Source of the DNA: Phytophthora sp. 'mugwort'
Taxonomy: Eukaryota > Oomycota > Peronosporomycetes > Peronosporales > Peronosporaceae
Length of the DNA: 64,000 bases
Reading direction: 5' to 3'
Assembly: GCA_033558025.1 (NCBI GenBank)
Contig: JAUCEF010000005.1
Location: forward strand, 1,798,001-1,862,000
This document shows positions 10,276 to 22,696 of the stretch, in pieces; within the stretch, counting starts at the first letter, position 1; each line of letters starts with the position of its first letter. A program made the position numbers and the translations under genes. The notes beneath the pieces are model-generated. The model saw only the letters and a list, made by a program, of their open reading frames with translations, ran no database searches and was not told the origin of the DNA.

Positions 10276-10742
10276 GGCAAGAGCATACCACACACAACCA
10301 AAACAACAATTCACACAAAACCGAAGCAATGCACACACGCTGGCTCCACCACGCGCTTCTCCCCATTATTGCGCTGCTCTACAGCCTCCACTTCATCCTG
10401 CCATCCGCTTTCTTCTCCATCCAAACTTACATCCGCTCAAACATATCGCCTTATACGATGCCTTTCGCAGTCCACAGCGATCGATTCGCGCGTCGACAAG
10501 CCCCGCCAGATCCACTGCCACCTAGCGCAAGCGTCAGTGACCGTCTACACAACCGTAAACAAAAGCGAGGCTCAAACCACCCGTTCGGCATTGAGCCGTC
10601 GAGGCACACCCAGTCGAGTCCGTTTGAAGGTGTGTCGCGACTTTGGATTGGCTGGTATGCGTCGCCGAACCACAGTATGCCCCGCATCAGGCTGAAGAAG
10701 ACGCAAAAGCCGGCGCGCTCGAGGAATGAGAAGAGAGCAAAA

Positions 10743-10815
10743 TGGTCATACAGGGGCTCGAACCCTGGACCGCAGCGTTATTAGCACTGTGCTCTACCGA
10801 CTGAGCTATACGACC
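10743..10815 (-). tRNA. tRNA-Ile-AAT: tRNA-Ile(AAU) copy 20
   Basis: 3' site G, without the private C of copies 8, 12 and 16; T at -9; tract A10; CT class A. Confidence 0.97.
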
Positions 10816-11282
10816 GGCAAGAGTATACCACACACAACCAAAAAAAAAATTCACACAAAACCGAAGCAATGCACACACGCTGGCTCCACCACGCGCTTCT
10901 CCCCATTATTGCGCTGCTCTACAGCCTCCACTTCATCCTGCCATCCGCTTTCTTCTCCATCCAAACTTACATCCGCTCAAACATATCGCCTTATACGATG
11001 CCTTTCGCAGTCCACAGCGATCGATTCGCGCGTCGACAAGCCCCGCCAGATCCACTGCCACCTAGCGCAAGCGTCAGTGACCGTCTACACAACCGTAAAC
11101 AAAAGCGAGGCTCAAACCACCCGTTCGGCATTGAGCCGTCGAGGCACACCCAGTCGAGTCCGTTTGAAGGTGTGTCGCGACTTTGGATTGGCTGGTATGC
11201 GTCGCCGAACCACAGTATGCCCCGCATCAGGCTGAAGAAGACGCAAAAGCCGGCGCGCTCGAGGAATGAGAAGAGAGCAAAA

Positions 11283-11355
11283 TGGTCATACAGGGGCTCG
11301 AACCCTGGACCGCAGCGTTATTAGCACTGTGCTCTACCGACTGAGCTATACGACC
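11283..11355 (-). tRNA. tRNA-Ile-AAT: tRNA-Ile(AAU) copy 21
   Basis: 3' site G; tract AC; CT class A. Confidence 0.97.
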
Positions 11356-11822
11356 GGCAAGAGCATACCACACACAACCAAAACAAAAATTCACACAAAA
11401 CCGAAGCAATGCACACACGCTGGCTCCACCACGCGCTTCTCCCCATTATTGCGCTGCTCTACAGCCTCCACTTCATCCTGCCATCCGCTTTCTTCTCCAT
11501 CCAAACTTACATCCGCTCAAACATATCGCCTTATACGATGCCTTTCGCAGTCCACAGCGATCGATTCGCGCGTCGACAAGCCCCGCCAGATCCACTGCCA
11601 CCTAGCGCAAGCGTCAGTGACCGTCTACACAACCGTAAACAAAAGCGAGGCTCAAACCACCCGTTCGGCATTGAGCCGTCGAGGCACACCCAGTCGAGTC
11701 CGTTTGAAGGTGTGTCGCGACTTTGGATTGGCTGGTATGCGTCGCCGAACCACAGTATGCCCCGCATCAGGCTGAAGAAGACGCAAAAGCCGGCGCGCTC
11801 GAGGAATGAGAAGAGAGCAAAA

Positions 11823-11895
11823 TGGTCATACAGGGGCTCGAACCCTGGACCGCAGCGTTATTAGCACTGTGCTCTACCGACTGAGCTATACGACC
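11823..11895 (-). tRNA. tRNA-Ile-AAT: tRNA-Ile(AAU) copy 22
   Basis: 3' site G; tract GC; CT class A. Confidence 0.97.
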
Positions 11896-12362
11896 GGCAA
11901 GAGCATACCACACACAACCAAAGCAAAAATTCACACAAAACCGAAGCAATGCACACACGCTGGCTCCACCACGCGCTTCTCCCCATTATTGCGCTGCTCT
12001 ACAGCCTCCACTTCATCCTGCCATCCGCTTTCTTCTCCATCCAAACTTACATCCGCTCAAACATATCGCCTTATACGATGCCTTTCGCAGTCCACAGCGA
12101 TCGATTCGCGCGTCGACAAGCCCCGCCAGATCCACTGCCACCTAGCGCAAGCGTCAGTGACCGTCTACACAACCGTAAACAAAAGCGAGGCTCAAACCAC
12201 CCGTTCGGCATTGAGCCGTCGAGGCACACCCAGTCGAGTCCGTTTGAAGGTGTGTCGCGACTTTGGATTGGCTGGTATGCGTCGCCGAACCACAGTATGC
12301 CCCGCATCAGGCTGAAGAAGACGCAAAAGCCGGCGCGCTCGAGGAATGAGAAGAGAGCAAAA

Positions 12363-12435
12363 TGGTCATACAGGGGCTCGAACCCTGGACCGCAGCGTTA
12401 TTAGCACTGTGCTCTACCGACTGAGCTATACGACC
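12363..12435 (-). tRNA. tRNA-Ile-AAT: tRNA-Ile(AAU) copy 23
   Basis: 3' site G; T at -9; tract A5C (539-bp unit); CT class A. Confidence 0.97.
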
Positions 12436-12901
12436 GGCAAGAGTATACCACACACAACCAAAAACAAATTCACACAAAACCGAAGCAATGCACACACGCT
12501 GGCTCCACCACGCGCTTCTCCCCATTATTGCGCTGCTCTACAGCCTCCACTTCATCCTGCCATCCGCTTTCTTCTCCATCCAAACTTACATCCGCTCAAA
12601 CATATCGCCTTATACGATGCCTTTCGCAGTCCACAGCGATCGATTCGCGCGTCGACAAGCCCCGCCAGATCCACTGCCACCTAGCGCAAGCGTCAGTGAC
12701 CGTCTACACAACCGTAAACAAAAGCGAGGCTCAAACCACCCGTTCGGCATTGAGCCGTCGAGGCACACCCAGTCGAGTCCGTTTGAAGGTGTGTCGCGAC
12801 TTTGGATTGGCTGGTATGCGTCGCCGAACCACAGTATGCCCCGCATCAGGCTGAAGAAGACGCAAAAGCCGGCGCGCTCGAGGAATGAGAAGAGAGCAAA
12901 A

Positions 12902-12974
12902 TGGTCATACAGGGGCTCGAACCCTGGACCGCAGCGTTATTAGCACTGTGCTCTACCGACTGAGCTATACGACC
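12902..12974 (-). tRNA. tRNA-Ile-AAT: tRNA-Ile(AAU) copy 24
   Basis: 3' site G; tract CAT; CT class A; spacer has A at 13312. Confidence 0.97.
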
Positions 12975-13441
12975 GGCAAGAGCATACCACACACAACCAA
13001 AACATAAATTCACACAAAACCGAAGCAATGCACACACGCTGGCTCCACCACGCGCTTCTCCCCATTATTGCGCTGCTCTACAGCCTCCACTTCATCCTGC
13101 CATCCGCTTTCTTCTCCATCCAAACTTACATCCGCTCAAACATATCGCCTTATACGATGCCTTTCGCAGTCCACAGCGATCGATTCGCGCGTCGACAAGC
13201 CCCGCCAGATCCACTGCCACCTAGCGCAAGCGTCAGTGACCGTCTACACAACCGTAAACAAAAGCGAGGCTCAAACCACCCGTTCGGCATTGAGCCGTCG
13301 AGGCACACCCAATCGAGTCCGTTTGAAGGTGTGTCGCGACTTTGGATTGGCTGGTATGCGTCGCCGAACCACAGTATGCCCCGCATCAGGCTGAAGAAGA
13401 CGCAAAAGCCGGCGCGCTCGAGGAATGAGAAGAGAGCAAAA

Positions 13442-13514
13442 TGGTCATACAGGGGCTCGAACCCTGGACCGCAGCGTTATTAGCACTGTGCTCTACCGAC
13501 TGAGCTATACGACC
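13442..13514 (-). tRNA. tRNA-Ile-AAT: tRNA-Ile(AAU) copy 25
   Basis: 3' site G; tract CAT; CT class A. Confidence 0.97.
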
Positions 13515-13981
13515 GGCAAGAGCATACCACACACAACCAAAACATAAATTCACACAAAACCGAAGCAATGCACACACGCTGGCTCCACCACGCGCTTCTC
13601 CCCATTATTGCGCTGCTCTACAGCCTCCACTTCATCCTGCCATCCGCTTTCTTCTCCATCCAAACTTACATCCGCTCAAACATATCGCCTTATACGATGC
13701 CTTTCGCAGTCCACAGCGATCGATTCGCGCGTCGACAAGCCCCGCCAGATCCACTGCCACCTAGCGCAAGCGTCAGTGACCGTCTACACAACCGTAAACA
13801 AAAGCGAGGCTCAAACCACCCGTTCGGCATTGAGCCGTCGAGGCACACCCAGTCGAGTCCGTTTGAAGGTGTGTCGCGACTTTGGATTGGCTGGTATGCG
13901 TCGCCGAACCACAGTATGCCCCGCATCAGGCTGAAGAAGACGCAAAAGCCGGCGCGCTCGAGGAATGAGAAGAGAGCAAAA

Positions 13982-14054
13982 TGGTCATACAGGGGCTCGA
14001 ACCCTGGACCGCAGCGTTATTAGCACTGTGCTCTACCGACTGAGCTATACGACC
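13982..14054 (-). tRNA. tRNA-Ile-AAT: tRNA-Ile(AAU) copy 26
   Basis: 3' site G; T at -9; tract A5C (539-bp unit); CT class A. Confidence 0.97.
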
Positions 14055-14520
14055 GGCAAGAGTATACCACACACAACCAAAAACAAATTCACACAAAACC
14101 GAAGCAATGCACACACGCTGGCTCCACCACGCGCTTCTCCCCATTATTGCGCTGCTCTACAGCCTCCACTTCATCCTGCCATCCGCTTTCTTCTCCATCC
14201 AAACTTACATCCGCTCAAACATATCGCCTTATACGATGCCTTTCGCAGTCCACAGCGATCGATTCGCGCGTCGACAAGCCCCGCCAGATCCACTGCCACC
14301 TAGCGCAAGCGTCAGTGACCGTCTACACAACCGTAAACAAAAGCGAGGCTCAAACCACCCGTTCGGCATTGAGCCGTCGAGGCACACCCAGTCGAGTCCG
14401 TTTGAAGGTGTGTCGCGACTTTGGATTGGCTGGTATGCGTCGCCGAACCACAGTATGCCCCGCATCAGGCTGAAGAAGACGCAAAAGCCGGCGCGCTCGA
14501 GGAATGAGAAGAGAGCAAAA

Positions 14521-14593
14521 TGGTCATACAGGGGCTCGAACCCTGGACCGCAGCGTTATTAGCACTGTGCTCTACCGACTGAGCTATACGACC
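14521..14593 (-). tRNA. tRNA-Ile-AAT: tRNA-Ile(AAU) copy 27
   Basis: 3' site G; tract CAT; CT class A. Confidence 0.97.
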
Positions 14594-15060
14594 GGCAAGA
14601 GCATACCACACACAACCAAAACATAAATTCACACAAAACCGAAGCAATGCACACACGCTGGCTCCACCACGCGCTTCTCCCCATTATTGCGCTGCTCTAC
14701 AGCCTCCACTTCATCCTGCCATCCGCTTTCTTCTCCATCCAAACTTACATCCGCTCAAACATATCGCCTTATACGATGCCTTTCGCAGTCCACAGCGATC
14801 GATTCGCGCGTCGACAAGCCCCGCCAGATCCACTGCCACCTAGCGCAAGCGTCAGTGACCGTCTACACAACCGTAAACAAAAGCGAGGCTCAAACCACCC
14901 GTTCGGCATTGAGCCGTCGAGGCACACCCAGTCGAGTCCGTTTGAAGGTGTGTCGCGACTTTGGATTGGCTGGTATGCGTCGCCGAACCACAGTATGCCC
15001 CGCATCAGGCTGAAGAAGACGCAAAAGCCGGCGCGCTCGAGGAATGAGAAGAGAGCAAAA

Positions 15061-15133
15061 TGGTCATACAGGGGCTCGAACCCTGGACCGCAGCGTTATT
15101 AGCACTGTGCTCTACCGACTGAGCTATACGACC
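15061..15133 (-). tRNA. tRNA-Ile-AAT: tRNA-Ile(AAU) copy 28
   Basis: 3' site G; T at -9; tract A5C (539-bp unit); CT class A. Confidence 0.97.
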
Positions 15134-15599
15134 GGCAAGAGTATACCACACACAACCAAAAACAAATTCACACAAAACCGAAGCAATGCACACACGCTGG
15201 CTCCACCACGCGCTTCTCCCCATTATTGCGCTGCTCTACAGCCTCCACTTCATCCTGCCATCCGCTTTCTTCTCCATCCAAACTTACATCCGCTCAAACA
15301 TATCGCCTTATACGATGCCTTTCGCAGTCCACAGCGATCGATTCGCGCGTCGACAAGCCCCGCCAGATCCACTGCCACCTAGCGCAAGCGTCAGTGACCG
15401 TCTACACAACCGTAAACAAAAGCGAGGCTCAAACCACCCGTTCGGCATTGAGCCGTCGAGGCACACCCAGTCGAGTCCGTTTGAAGGTGTGTCGCGACTT
15501 TGGATTGGCTGGTATGCGTCGCCGAACCACAGTATGCCCCGCATCAGGCTGAAGAAGACGCAAAAGCCGGCGCGCTCGAGGAATGAGAAGAGAGCAAAA

Positions 15600-15672
15600 T
15601 GGTCATACAGGGGCTCGAACCCTGGACCGCAGCGTTATTAGCACTGTGCTCTACCGACTGAGCTATACGACC
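15600..15672 (-). tRNA. tRNA-Ile-AAT: tRNA-Ile(AAU) copy 29
   Basis: 3' site G; tract CAT; CT class A; spacer has A at 16010. Confidence 0.97.
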
Positions 15673-16139
15673 GGCAAGAGCATACCACACACAACCAAAA
15701 CATAAATTCACACAAAACCGAAGCAATGCACACACGCTGGCTCCACCACGCGCTTCTCCCCATTATTGCGCTGCTCTACAGCCTCCACTTCATCCTGCCA
15801 TCCGCTTTCTTCTCCATCCAAACTTACATCCGCTCAAACATATCGCCTTATACGATGCCTTTCGCAGTCCACAGCGATCGATTCGCGCGTCGACAAGCCC
15901 CGCCAGATCCACTGCCACCTAGCGCAAGCGTCAGTGACCGTCTACACAACCGTAAACAAAAGCGAGGCTCAAACCACCCGTTCGGCATTGAGCCGTCGAG
16001 GCACACCCAATCGAGTCCGTTTGAAGGTGTGTCGCGACTTTGGATTGGCTGGTATGCGTCGCCGAACCACAGTATGCCCCGCATCAGGCTGAAGAAGACG
16101 CAAAAGCCGGCGCGCTCGAGGAATGAGAAGAGAGCAAAA

Positions 16140-16212
16140 TGGTCATACAGGGGCTCGAACCCTGGACCGCAGCGTTATTAGCACTGTGCTCTACCGACTG
16201 AGCTATACGACC
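16140..16212 (-). tRNA. tRNA-Ile-AAT: tRNA-Ile(AAU) copy 30
   Basis: 3' site G; tract CAT; CT class A. Confidence 0.97.
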
Positions 16213-16679
16213 GGCAAGAGCATACCACACACAACCAAAACATAAATTCACACAAAACCGAAGCAATGCACACACGCTGGCTCCACCACGCGCTTCTCCC
16301 CATTATTGCGCTGCTCTACAGCCTCCACTTCATCCTGCCATCCGCTTTCTTCTCCATCCAAACTTACATCCGCTCAAACATATCGCCTTATACGATGCCT
16401 TTCGCAGTCCACAGCGATCGATTCGCGCGTCGACAAGCCCCGCCAGATCCACTGCCACCTAGCGCAAGCGTCAGTGACCGTCTACACAACCGTAAACAAA
16501 AGCGAGGCTCAAACCACCCGTTCGGCATTGAGCCGTCGAGGCACACCCAGTCGAGTCCGTTTGAAGGTGTGTCGCGACTTTGGATTGGCTGGTATGCGTC
16601 GCCGAACCACAGTATGCCCCGCATCAGGCTGAAGAAGACGCAAAAGCCGGCGCGCTCGAGGAATGAGAAGAGAGCAAAA

Positions 16680-16752
16680 TGGTCATACAGGGGCTCGAAC
16701 CCTGGACCGCAGCGTTATTAGCACTGTGCTCTACCGACTGAGCTATACGACC
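16680..16752 (-). tRNA. tRNA-Ile-AAT: tRNA-Ile(AAU) copy 31
   Basis: 3' site G; tract CAT; CT class A; spacer has T at 16952 and G at 17066. Confidence 0.97.
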
Positions 16753-17219
16753 GGCAAGAGCATACCACACACAACCAAAACATAAATTCACACAAAACCG
16801 AAGCAATGCACACACGCTGGCTCCACCACGCGCTTCTCCCCATTATTGCGCTGCTCTACAGCCTCCACTTCATCCTGCCATCCGCTTTCTTCTCCATCCA
16901 AACTTACATCCGCTCAAACATATCGCCTTATACGATGCCTTTCGCAGTCCATAGCGATCGATTCGCGCGTCGACAAGCCCCGCCAGATCCACTGCCACCT
17001 AGCGCAAGCGTCAGTGACCGTCTACACAACCGTAAACAAAAGCGAGGCTCAAACCACCCGTTCGGGATTGAGCCGTCGAGGCACACCCAGTCGAGTCCGT
17101 TTGAAGGTGTGTCGCGACTTTGGATTGGCTGGTATGCGTCGCCGAACCACAGTATGCCCCGCATCAGGCTGAAGAAGACGCAAAAGCCTGCGCGCTCGAG
17201 GAATGAGAAGAGAGCAAAA

Positions 17220-17292
17220 TGGTCATACAGGGGCTCGAACCCTGGACCGCAGCGTTATTAGCACTGTGCTCTACCGACTGAGCTATACGACC
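17220..17292 (-). tRNA. tRNA-Ile-AAT: tRNA-Ile(AAU) copy 32
   Basis: 3' site T, isolated among G copies; tract AC; CT class A. Confidence 0.97.
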
Positions 17293-17759
17293 GGCAAGAG
17301 CATACCACACACAACCAAAACAAAAATTCACACAAAACCGAAGCAATGCACACACGCTGGCTCCACCACGCGCTTCTCCCCATTATTGCGCTGCTCTACA
17401 GCCTCCACTTCATCCTGCCATCCGCTTTCTTCTCCATCCAAACTTACATCCGCTCAAACATATCGCCTTATACGATGCCTTTCGCAGTCCACAGCGATCG
17501 ATTCGCGCGTCGACAAGCCCCGCCAGATCCACTGCCACCTAGCGCAAGCGTCAGTGACCGTCTACACAACCGTAAACAAAAGCGAGGCTCAAACCACCCG
17601 TTCGGCATTGAGCCGTCGAGGCACACCCAGTCGAGTCCGTTTGAAGGTGTGTCGCGACTTTGGATTGGCTGGTATGCGTCGCCGAACCACAGTATGCCCC
17701 GCATCAGGCTGAAGAAGACGCAAAAGCCGGCGCGCTCGAGGAATGAGAAGAGAGCAAAA

Positions 17760-17832
17760 TGGTCATACAGGGGCTCGAACCCTGGACCGCAGCGTTATTA
17801 GCACTGTGCTCTACCGACTGAGCTATACGACC
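17760..17832 (-). tRNA. tRNA-Ile-AAT: tRNA-Ile(AAU) copy 33
   Basis: 3' site G; tract A10; CT class A. Confidence 0.97.
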
Positions 17833-18299
17833 GGCAAGAGCATACCACACACAACCAAAAAAAAAATTCACACAAAACCGAAGCAATGCACACACGCTGG
17901 CTCCACCACGCGCTTCTCCCCATTATTGCGCTGCTCTACAGCCTCCACTTCATCCTGCCATCCGCTTTCTTCTCCATCCAAACTTACATCCGCTCAAACA
18001 TATCGCCTTATACGATGCCTTTCGCAGTCCACAGCGATCGATTCGCGCGTCGACAAGCCCCGCCAGATCCACTGCCACCTAGCGCAAGCGTCAGTGACCG
18101 TCTACACAACCGTAAACAAAAGCGAGGCTCAAACCACCCGTTCGGCATTGAGCCGTCGAGGCACACCCAGTCGAGTCCGTTTGAAGGTGTGTCGCGACTT
18201 TGGATTGGCTGGTATGCGTCGCCGAACCACAGTATGCCCCGCATCAGGCTGAAGAAGACGCAAAAGCCGGCGCGCTCGAGGAATGAGAAGAGAGCAAAA

Positions 18300-18372
18300 T
18301 GGTCATACAGGGGCTCGAACCCTGGACCGCAGCGTTATTAGCACTGTGCTCTACCGACTGAGCTATACGACC
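18300..18372 (-). tRNA. tRNA-Ile-AAT: tRNA-Ile(AAU) copy 34
   Basis: 3' site G; tract AC; CT class A with private C at 18507. Confidence 0.97.
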
Positions 18373-18839
18373 GGCAAGAGCATACCACACACAACCAAAA
18401 CAAAAATTCACACAAAACCGAAGCAATGCACACACGCTGGCTCCACCACGCGCTTCTCCCCATTATTGCGCTGCTCTACAGCCTCCACTTCATCCTGCCA
18501 TCCGCTCTCTTCTCCATCCAAACTTACATCCGCTCAAACATATCGCCTTATACGATGCCTTTCGCAGTCCACAGCGATCGATTCGCGCGTCGACAAGCCC
18601 CGCCAGATCCACTGCCACCTAGCGCAAGCGTCAGTGACCGTCTACACAACCGTAAACAAAAGCGAGGCTCAAACCACCCGTTCGGCATTGAGCCGTCGAG
18701 GCACACCCAGTCGAGTCCGTTTGAAGGTGTGTCGCGACTTTGGATTGGCTGGTATGCGTCGCCGAACCACAGTATGCCCCGCATCAGGCTGAAGAAGACG
18801 CAAAAGCCGGCGCGCTCGAGGAATGAGAAGAGAGCAAAA

Positions 18840-18912
18840 TGGTCATACAGGGGCTCGAACCCTGGACCGCAGCGTTATTAGCACTGTGCTCTACCGACTG
18901 AGCTATACGACC
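18840..18912 (-). tRNA. tRNA-Ile-AAT: tRNA-Ile(AAU) copy 35
   Basis: 3' site G; tract AC; CT class A. Confidence 0.97.
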
Positions 18913-19379
18913 GGCAAGAGCATACCACACACAACCAAAACAAAAATTCACACAAAACCGAAGCAATGCACACACGCTGGCTCCACCACGCGCTTCTCCC
19001 CATTATTGCGCTGCTCTACAGCCTCCACTTCATCCTGCCATCCGCTTTCTTCTCCATCCAAACTTACATCCGCTCAAACATATCGCCTTATACGATGCCT
19101 TTCGCAGTCCACAGCGATCGATTCGCGCGTCGACAAGCCCCGCCAGATCCACTGCCACCTAGCGCAAGCGTCAGTGACCGTCTACACAACCGTAAACAAA
19201 AGCGAGGCTCAAACCACCCGTTCGGCATTGAGCCGTCGAGGCACACCCAGTCGAGTCCGTTTGAAGGTGTGTCGCGACTTTGGATTGGCTGGTATGCGTC
19301 GCCGAACCACAGTATGCCCCGCATCAGGCTGAAGAAGACGCAAAAGCCGGCGCGCTCGAGGAATGAGAAGAGAGCAAAA

Positions 19380-19452
19380 TGGTCATACAGGGGCTCGAAC
19401 CCTGGACCGCAGCGTTATTAGCACTGTGCTCTACCGACTGAGCTATACGACC
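19380..19452 (-). tRNA. tRNA-Ile-AAT: tRNA-Ile(AAU) copy 36
   Basis: 3' site G; tract ACAAC; T at 19523; CT class C; A at 19794. Confidence 0.97.
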
Positions 19453-19923
19453 GGCAAGAGCATACCACACACAACCAAAACAACAATTCACACAAAACCG
19501 AAGCAATGCACACACGCTGGCTTCACCACGCGCTTCTCCCCATTATTGCGCTGCTCTACAGCCTCCACTTCATCCTGCCATCCGCTTTCTTCTTCCTCCA
19601 TCCAAACTTACATCCGCTCAAACATATCGCCTTATACGATGCCTTTCGCAGTCCACAGCGATCGATTCGCGCGTCGACAAGCCCCGCCAGATCCACTGCC
19701 ACCTAGCGCAAGCGTCAGTGACCGTCTACACAACCGTAAACAAAAGCGAGGCTCAAACCACCCGTTCGGCATTGAGCCGTCGAGGCACACCCAATCGAGT
19801 CCGTTTGAAGGTGTGTCGCGACTTTGGATTGGCTGGTATGCGTCGCCGAACCACAGTATGCCCCGCATCAGGCTGAAGAAGACGCAAAAGCCGGCGCGCT
19901 CGAGGAATGAGAAGAGAGCAAAA
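19380..19923. repeat. Rare-haplotype unit, 544 bp
   Basis: This unit combines tract ACAAC, T at 19523 and CT class C. The same three-marker combination reappears only at 24244-24787 and 24788-25331, about 4.9 kb away. This copy alone also has A at 19794, a marker otherwise seen at 13312 and 16010. Confidence 0.9.
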
Positions 19924-19996
19924 TGGTCATACAGGGGCTCGAACCCTGGACCGCAGCGTTATTAGCACTGTGCTCTACCGACTGAGCTATACGACC
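19924..19996 (-). tRNA. tRNA-Ile-AAT: tRNA-Ile(AAU) copy 37
   Basis: 3' site G; tract CAT; CT class A. Confidence 0.97.
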
Positions 19997-20463
19997 GGCA
20001 AGAGCATACCACACACAACCAAAACATAAATTCACACAAAACCGAAGCAATGCACACACGCTGGCTCCACCACGCGCTTCTCCCCATTATTGCGCTGCTC
20101 TACAGCCTCCACTTCATCCTGCCATCCGCTTTCTTCTCCATCCAAACTTACATCCGCTCAAACATATCGCCTTATACGATGCCTTTCGCAGTCCACAGCG
20201 ATCGATTCGCGCGTCGACAAGCCCCGCCAGATCCACTGCCACCTAGCGCAAGCGTCAGTGACCGTCTACACAACCGTAAACAAAAGCGAGGCTCAAACCA
20301 CCCGTTCGGCATTGAGCCGTCGAGGCACACCCAGTCGAGTCCGTTTGAAGGTGTGTCGCGACTTTGGATTGGCTGGTATGCGTCGCCGAACCACAGTATG
20401 CCCCGCATCAGGCTGAAGAAGACGCAAAAGCCGGCGCGCTCGAGGAATGAGAAGAGAGCAAAA

Positions 20464-20536
20464 TGGTCATACAGGGGCTCGAACCCTGGACCGCAGCGTT
20501 ATTAGCACTGTGCTCTACCGACTGAGCTATACGACC
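20464..20536 (-). tRNA. tRNA-Ile-AAT: tRNA-Ile(AAU) copy 38
   Basis: 3' site G; tract CAT; CT class A; T at 20736, shared only with the spacer of copy 31. Confidence 0.97.
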
Positions 20537-21003
20537 GGCAAGAGCATACCACACACAACCAAAACATAAATTCACACAAAACCGAAGCAATGCACACACG
20601 CTGGCTCCACCACGCGCTTCTCCCCATTATTGCGCTGCTCTACAGCCTCCACTTCATCCTGCCATCCGCTTTCTTCTCCATCCAAACTTACATCCGCTCA
20701 AACATATCGCCTTATACGATGCCTTTCGCAGTCCATAGCGATCGATTCGCGCGTCGACAAGCCCCGCCAGATCCACTGCCACCTAGCGCAAGCGTCAGTG
20801 ACCGTCTACACAACCGTAAACAAAAGCGAGGCTCAAACCACCCGTTCGGCATTGAGCCGTCGAGGCACACCCAGTCGAGTCCGTTTGAAGGTGTGTCGCG
20901 ACTTTGGATTGGCTGGTATGCGTCGCCGAACCACAGTATGCCCCGCATCAGGCTGAAGAAGACGCAAAAGCCGGCGCGCTCGAGGAATGAGAAGAGAGCA
21001 AAA

Positions 21004-21076
21004 TGGTCATACAGGGGCTCGAACCCTGGACCGCAGCGTTATTAGCACTGTGCTCTACCGACTGAGCTATACGACC
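21004..21076 (-). tRNA. tRNA-Ile-AAT: tRNA-Ile(AAU) copy 39
   Basis: 3' site G; tract AC; CT class A; C at 21265 and A at 21374. Confidence 0.97.
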
Positions 21077-21543
21077 GGCAAGAGCATACCACACACAACC
21101 AAAACAAAAATTCACACAAAACCGAAGCAATGCACACACGCTGGCTCCACCACGCGCTTCTCCCCATTATTGCGCTGCTCTACAGCCTCCACTTCATCCT
21201 GCCATCCGCTTTCTTCTCCATCCAAACTTACATCCGCTCAAACATATCGCCTTATACGATGCCTCTCGCAGTCCACAGCGATCGATTCGCGCGTCGACAA
21301 GCCCCGCCAGATCCACTGCCACCTAGCGCAAGCGTCAGTGACCGTCTACACAACCGTAAACAAAAGCGAGGCTAAAACCACCCGTTCGGCATTGAGCCGT
21401 CGAGGCACACCCAGTCGAGTCCGTTTGAAGGTGTGTCGCGACTTTGGATTGGCTGGTATGCGTCGCCGAACCACAGTATGCCCCGCATCAGGCTGAAGAA
21501 GACGCAAAAGCCGGCGCGCTCGAGGAATGAGAAGAGAGCAAAA

Positions 21544-21616
21544 TGGTCATACAGGGGCTCGAACCCTGGACCGCAGCGTTATTAGCACTGTGCTCTACCG
21601 ACTGAGCTATACGACC
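21544..21616 (-). tRNA. tRNA-Ile-AAT: tRNA-Ile(AAU) copy 40
   Basis: 3' site G; tract CAT; CT class A. Confidence 0.97.
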
Positions 21617-22083
21617 GGCAAGAGCATACCACACACAACCAAAACATAAATTCACACAAAACCGAAGCAATGCACACACGCTGGCTCCACCACGCGCTTC
21701 TCCCCATTATTGCGCTGCTCTACAGCCTCCACTTCATCCTGCCATCCGCTTTCTTCTCCATCCAAACTTACATCCGCTCAAACATATCGCCTTATACGAT
21801 GCCTTTCGCAGTCCACAGCGATCGATTCGCGCGTCGACAAGCCCCGCCAGATCCACTGCCACCTAGCGCAAGCGTCAGTGACCGTCTACACAACCGTAAA
21901 CAAAAGCGAGGCTCAAACCACCCGTTCGGCATTGAGCCGTCGAGGCACACCCAGTCGAGTCCGTTTGAAGGTGTGTCGCGACTTTGGATTGGCTGGTATG
22001 CGTCGCCGAACCACAGTATGCCCCGCATCAGGCTGAAGAAGACGCAAAAGCCGGCGCGCTCGAGGAATGAGAAGAGAGCAAAA

Positions 22084-22156
22084 TGGTCATACAGGGGCTC
22101 GAACCCTGGACCGCAGCGTTATTAGCACTGTGCTCTACCGACTGAGCTATACGACC
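22084..22156 (-). tRNA. tRNA-Ile-AAT: tRNA-Ile(AAU) copy 41
   Basis: 3' site G; tract GC; CT class A; C at 22345 and A at 22454. Confidence 0.97.
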
Positions 22157-22623
22157 GGCAAGAGCATACCACACACAACCAAAGCAAAAATTCACACAAA
22201 ACCGAAGCAATGCACACACGCTGGCTCCACCACGCGCTTCTCCCCATTATTGCGCTGCTCTACAGCCTCCACTTCATCCTGCCATCCGCTTTCTTCTCCA
22301 TCCAAACTTACATCCGCTCAAACATATCGCCTTATACGATGCCTCTCGCAGTCCACAGCGATCGATTCGCGCGTCGACAAGCCCCGCCAGATCCACTGCC
22401 ACCTAGCGCAAGCGTCAGTGACCGTCTACACAACCGTAAACAAAAGCGAGGCTAAAACCACCCGTTCGGCATTGAGCCGTCGAGGCACACCCAGTCGAGT
22501 CCGTTTGAAGGTGTGTCGCGACTTTGGATTGGCTGGTATGCGTCGCCGAACCACAGTATGCCCCGCATCAGGCTGAAGAAGACGCAAAAGCCGGCGCGCT
22601 CGAGGAATGAGAAGAGAGCAAAA

Positions 22624-22696
22624 TGGTCATACAGGGGCTCGAACCCTGGACCGCAGCGTTATTAGCACTGTGCTCTACCGACTGAGCTATACGACC
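22624..22696 (-). tRNA. tRNA-Ile-AAT: tRNA-Ile(AAU) copy 42
   Basis: 3' site G; tract CAT; CT class A. Confidence 0.97.

Larger units (their letters stand above)
3183..11282. repeat. 4-unit (2,160-bp) higher-order repeat
   Basis: Three units with tract ACAAC and T at -43 are followed by one unit with tract A10 and T at -9. Copies span 4803-6962 and 6963-9122. A variant copy at 9123-11282 lacks T at -43 in its third unit, and a shorter start (two ACAAC units, then A10) lies at 3183-4802. A private C at 4207, 6367 and 8527, exactly 2,160 bp apart, marks the block. The first two full copies look identical. Confidence 0.93.
12363..17219. repeat. Block of composite repeats with 539-bp units
   Basis: Units with the A5C tract and T at -9 (copies 23, 26, 28) alternate with CAT-tract units. 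The three-unit pattern A5C, CAT with a private A (13312 or 16010), CAT occurs at 12363-13981 and again at 15061-16679. A two-unit version at 13982-15060 lies between them. These are the only units of 539 bp. Confidence 0.9.
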
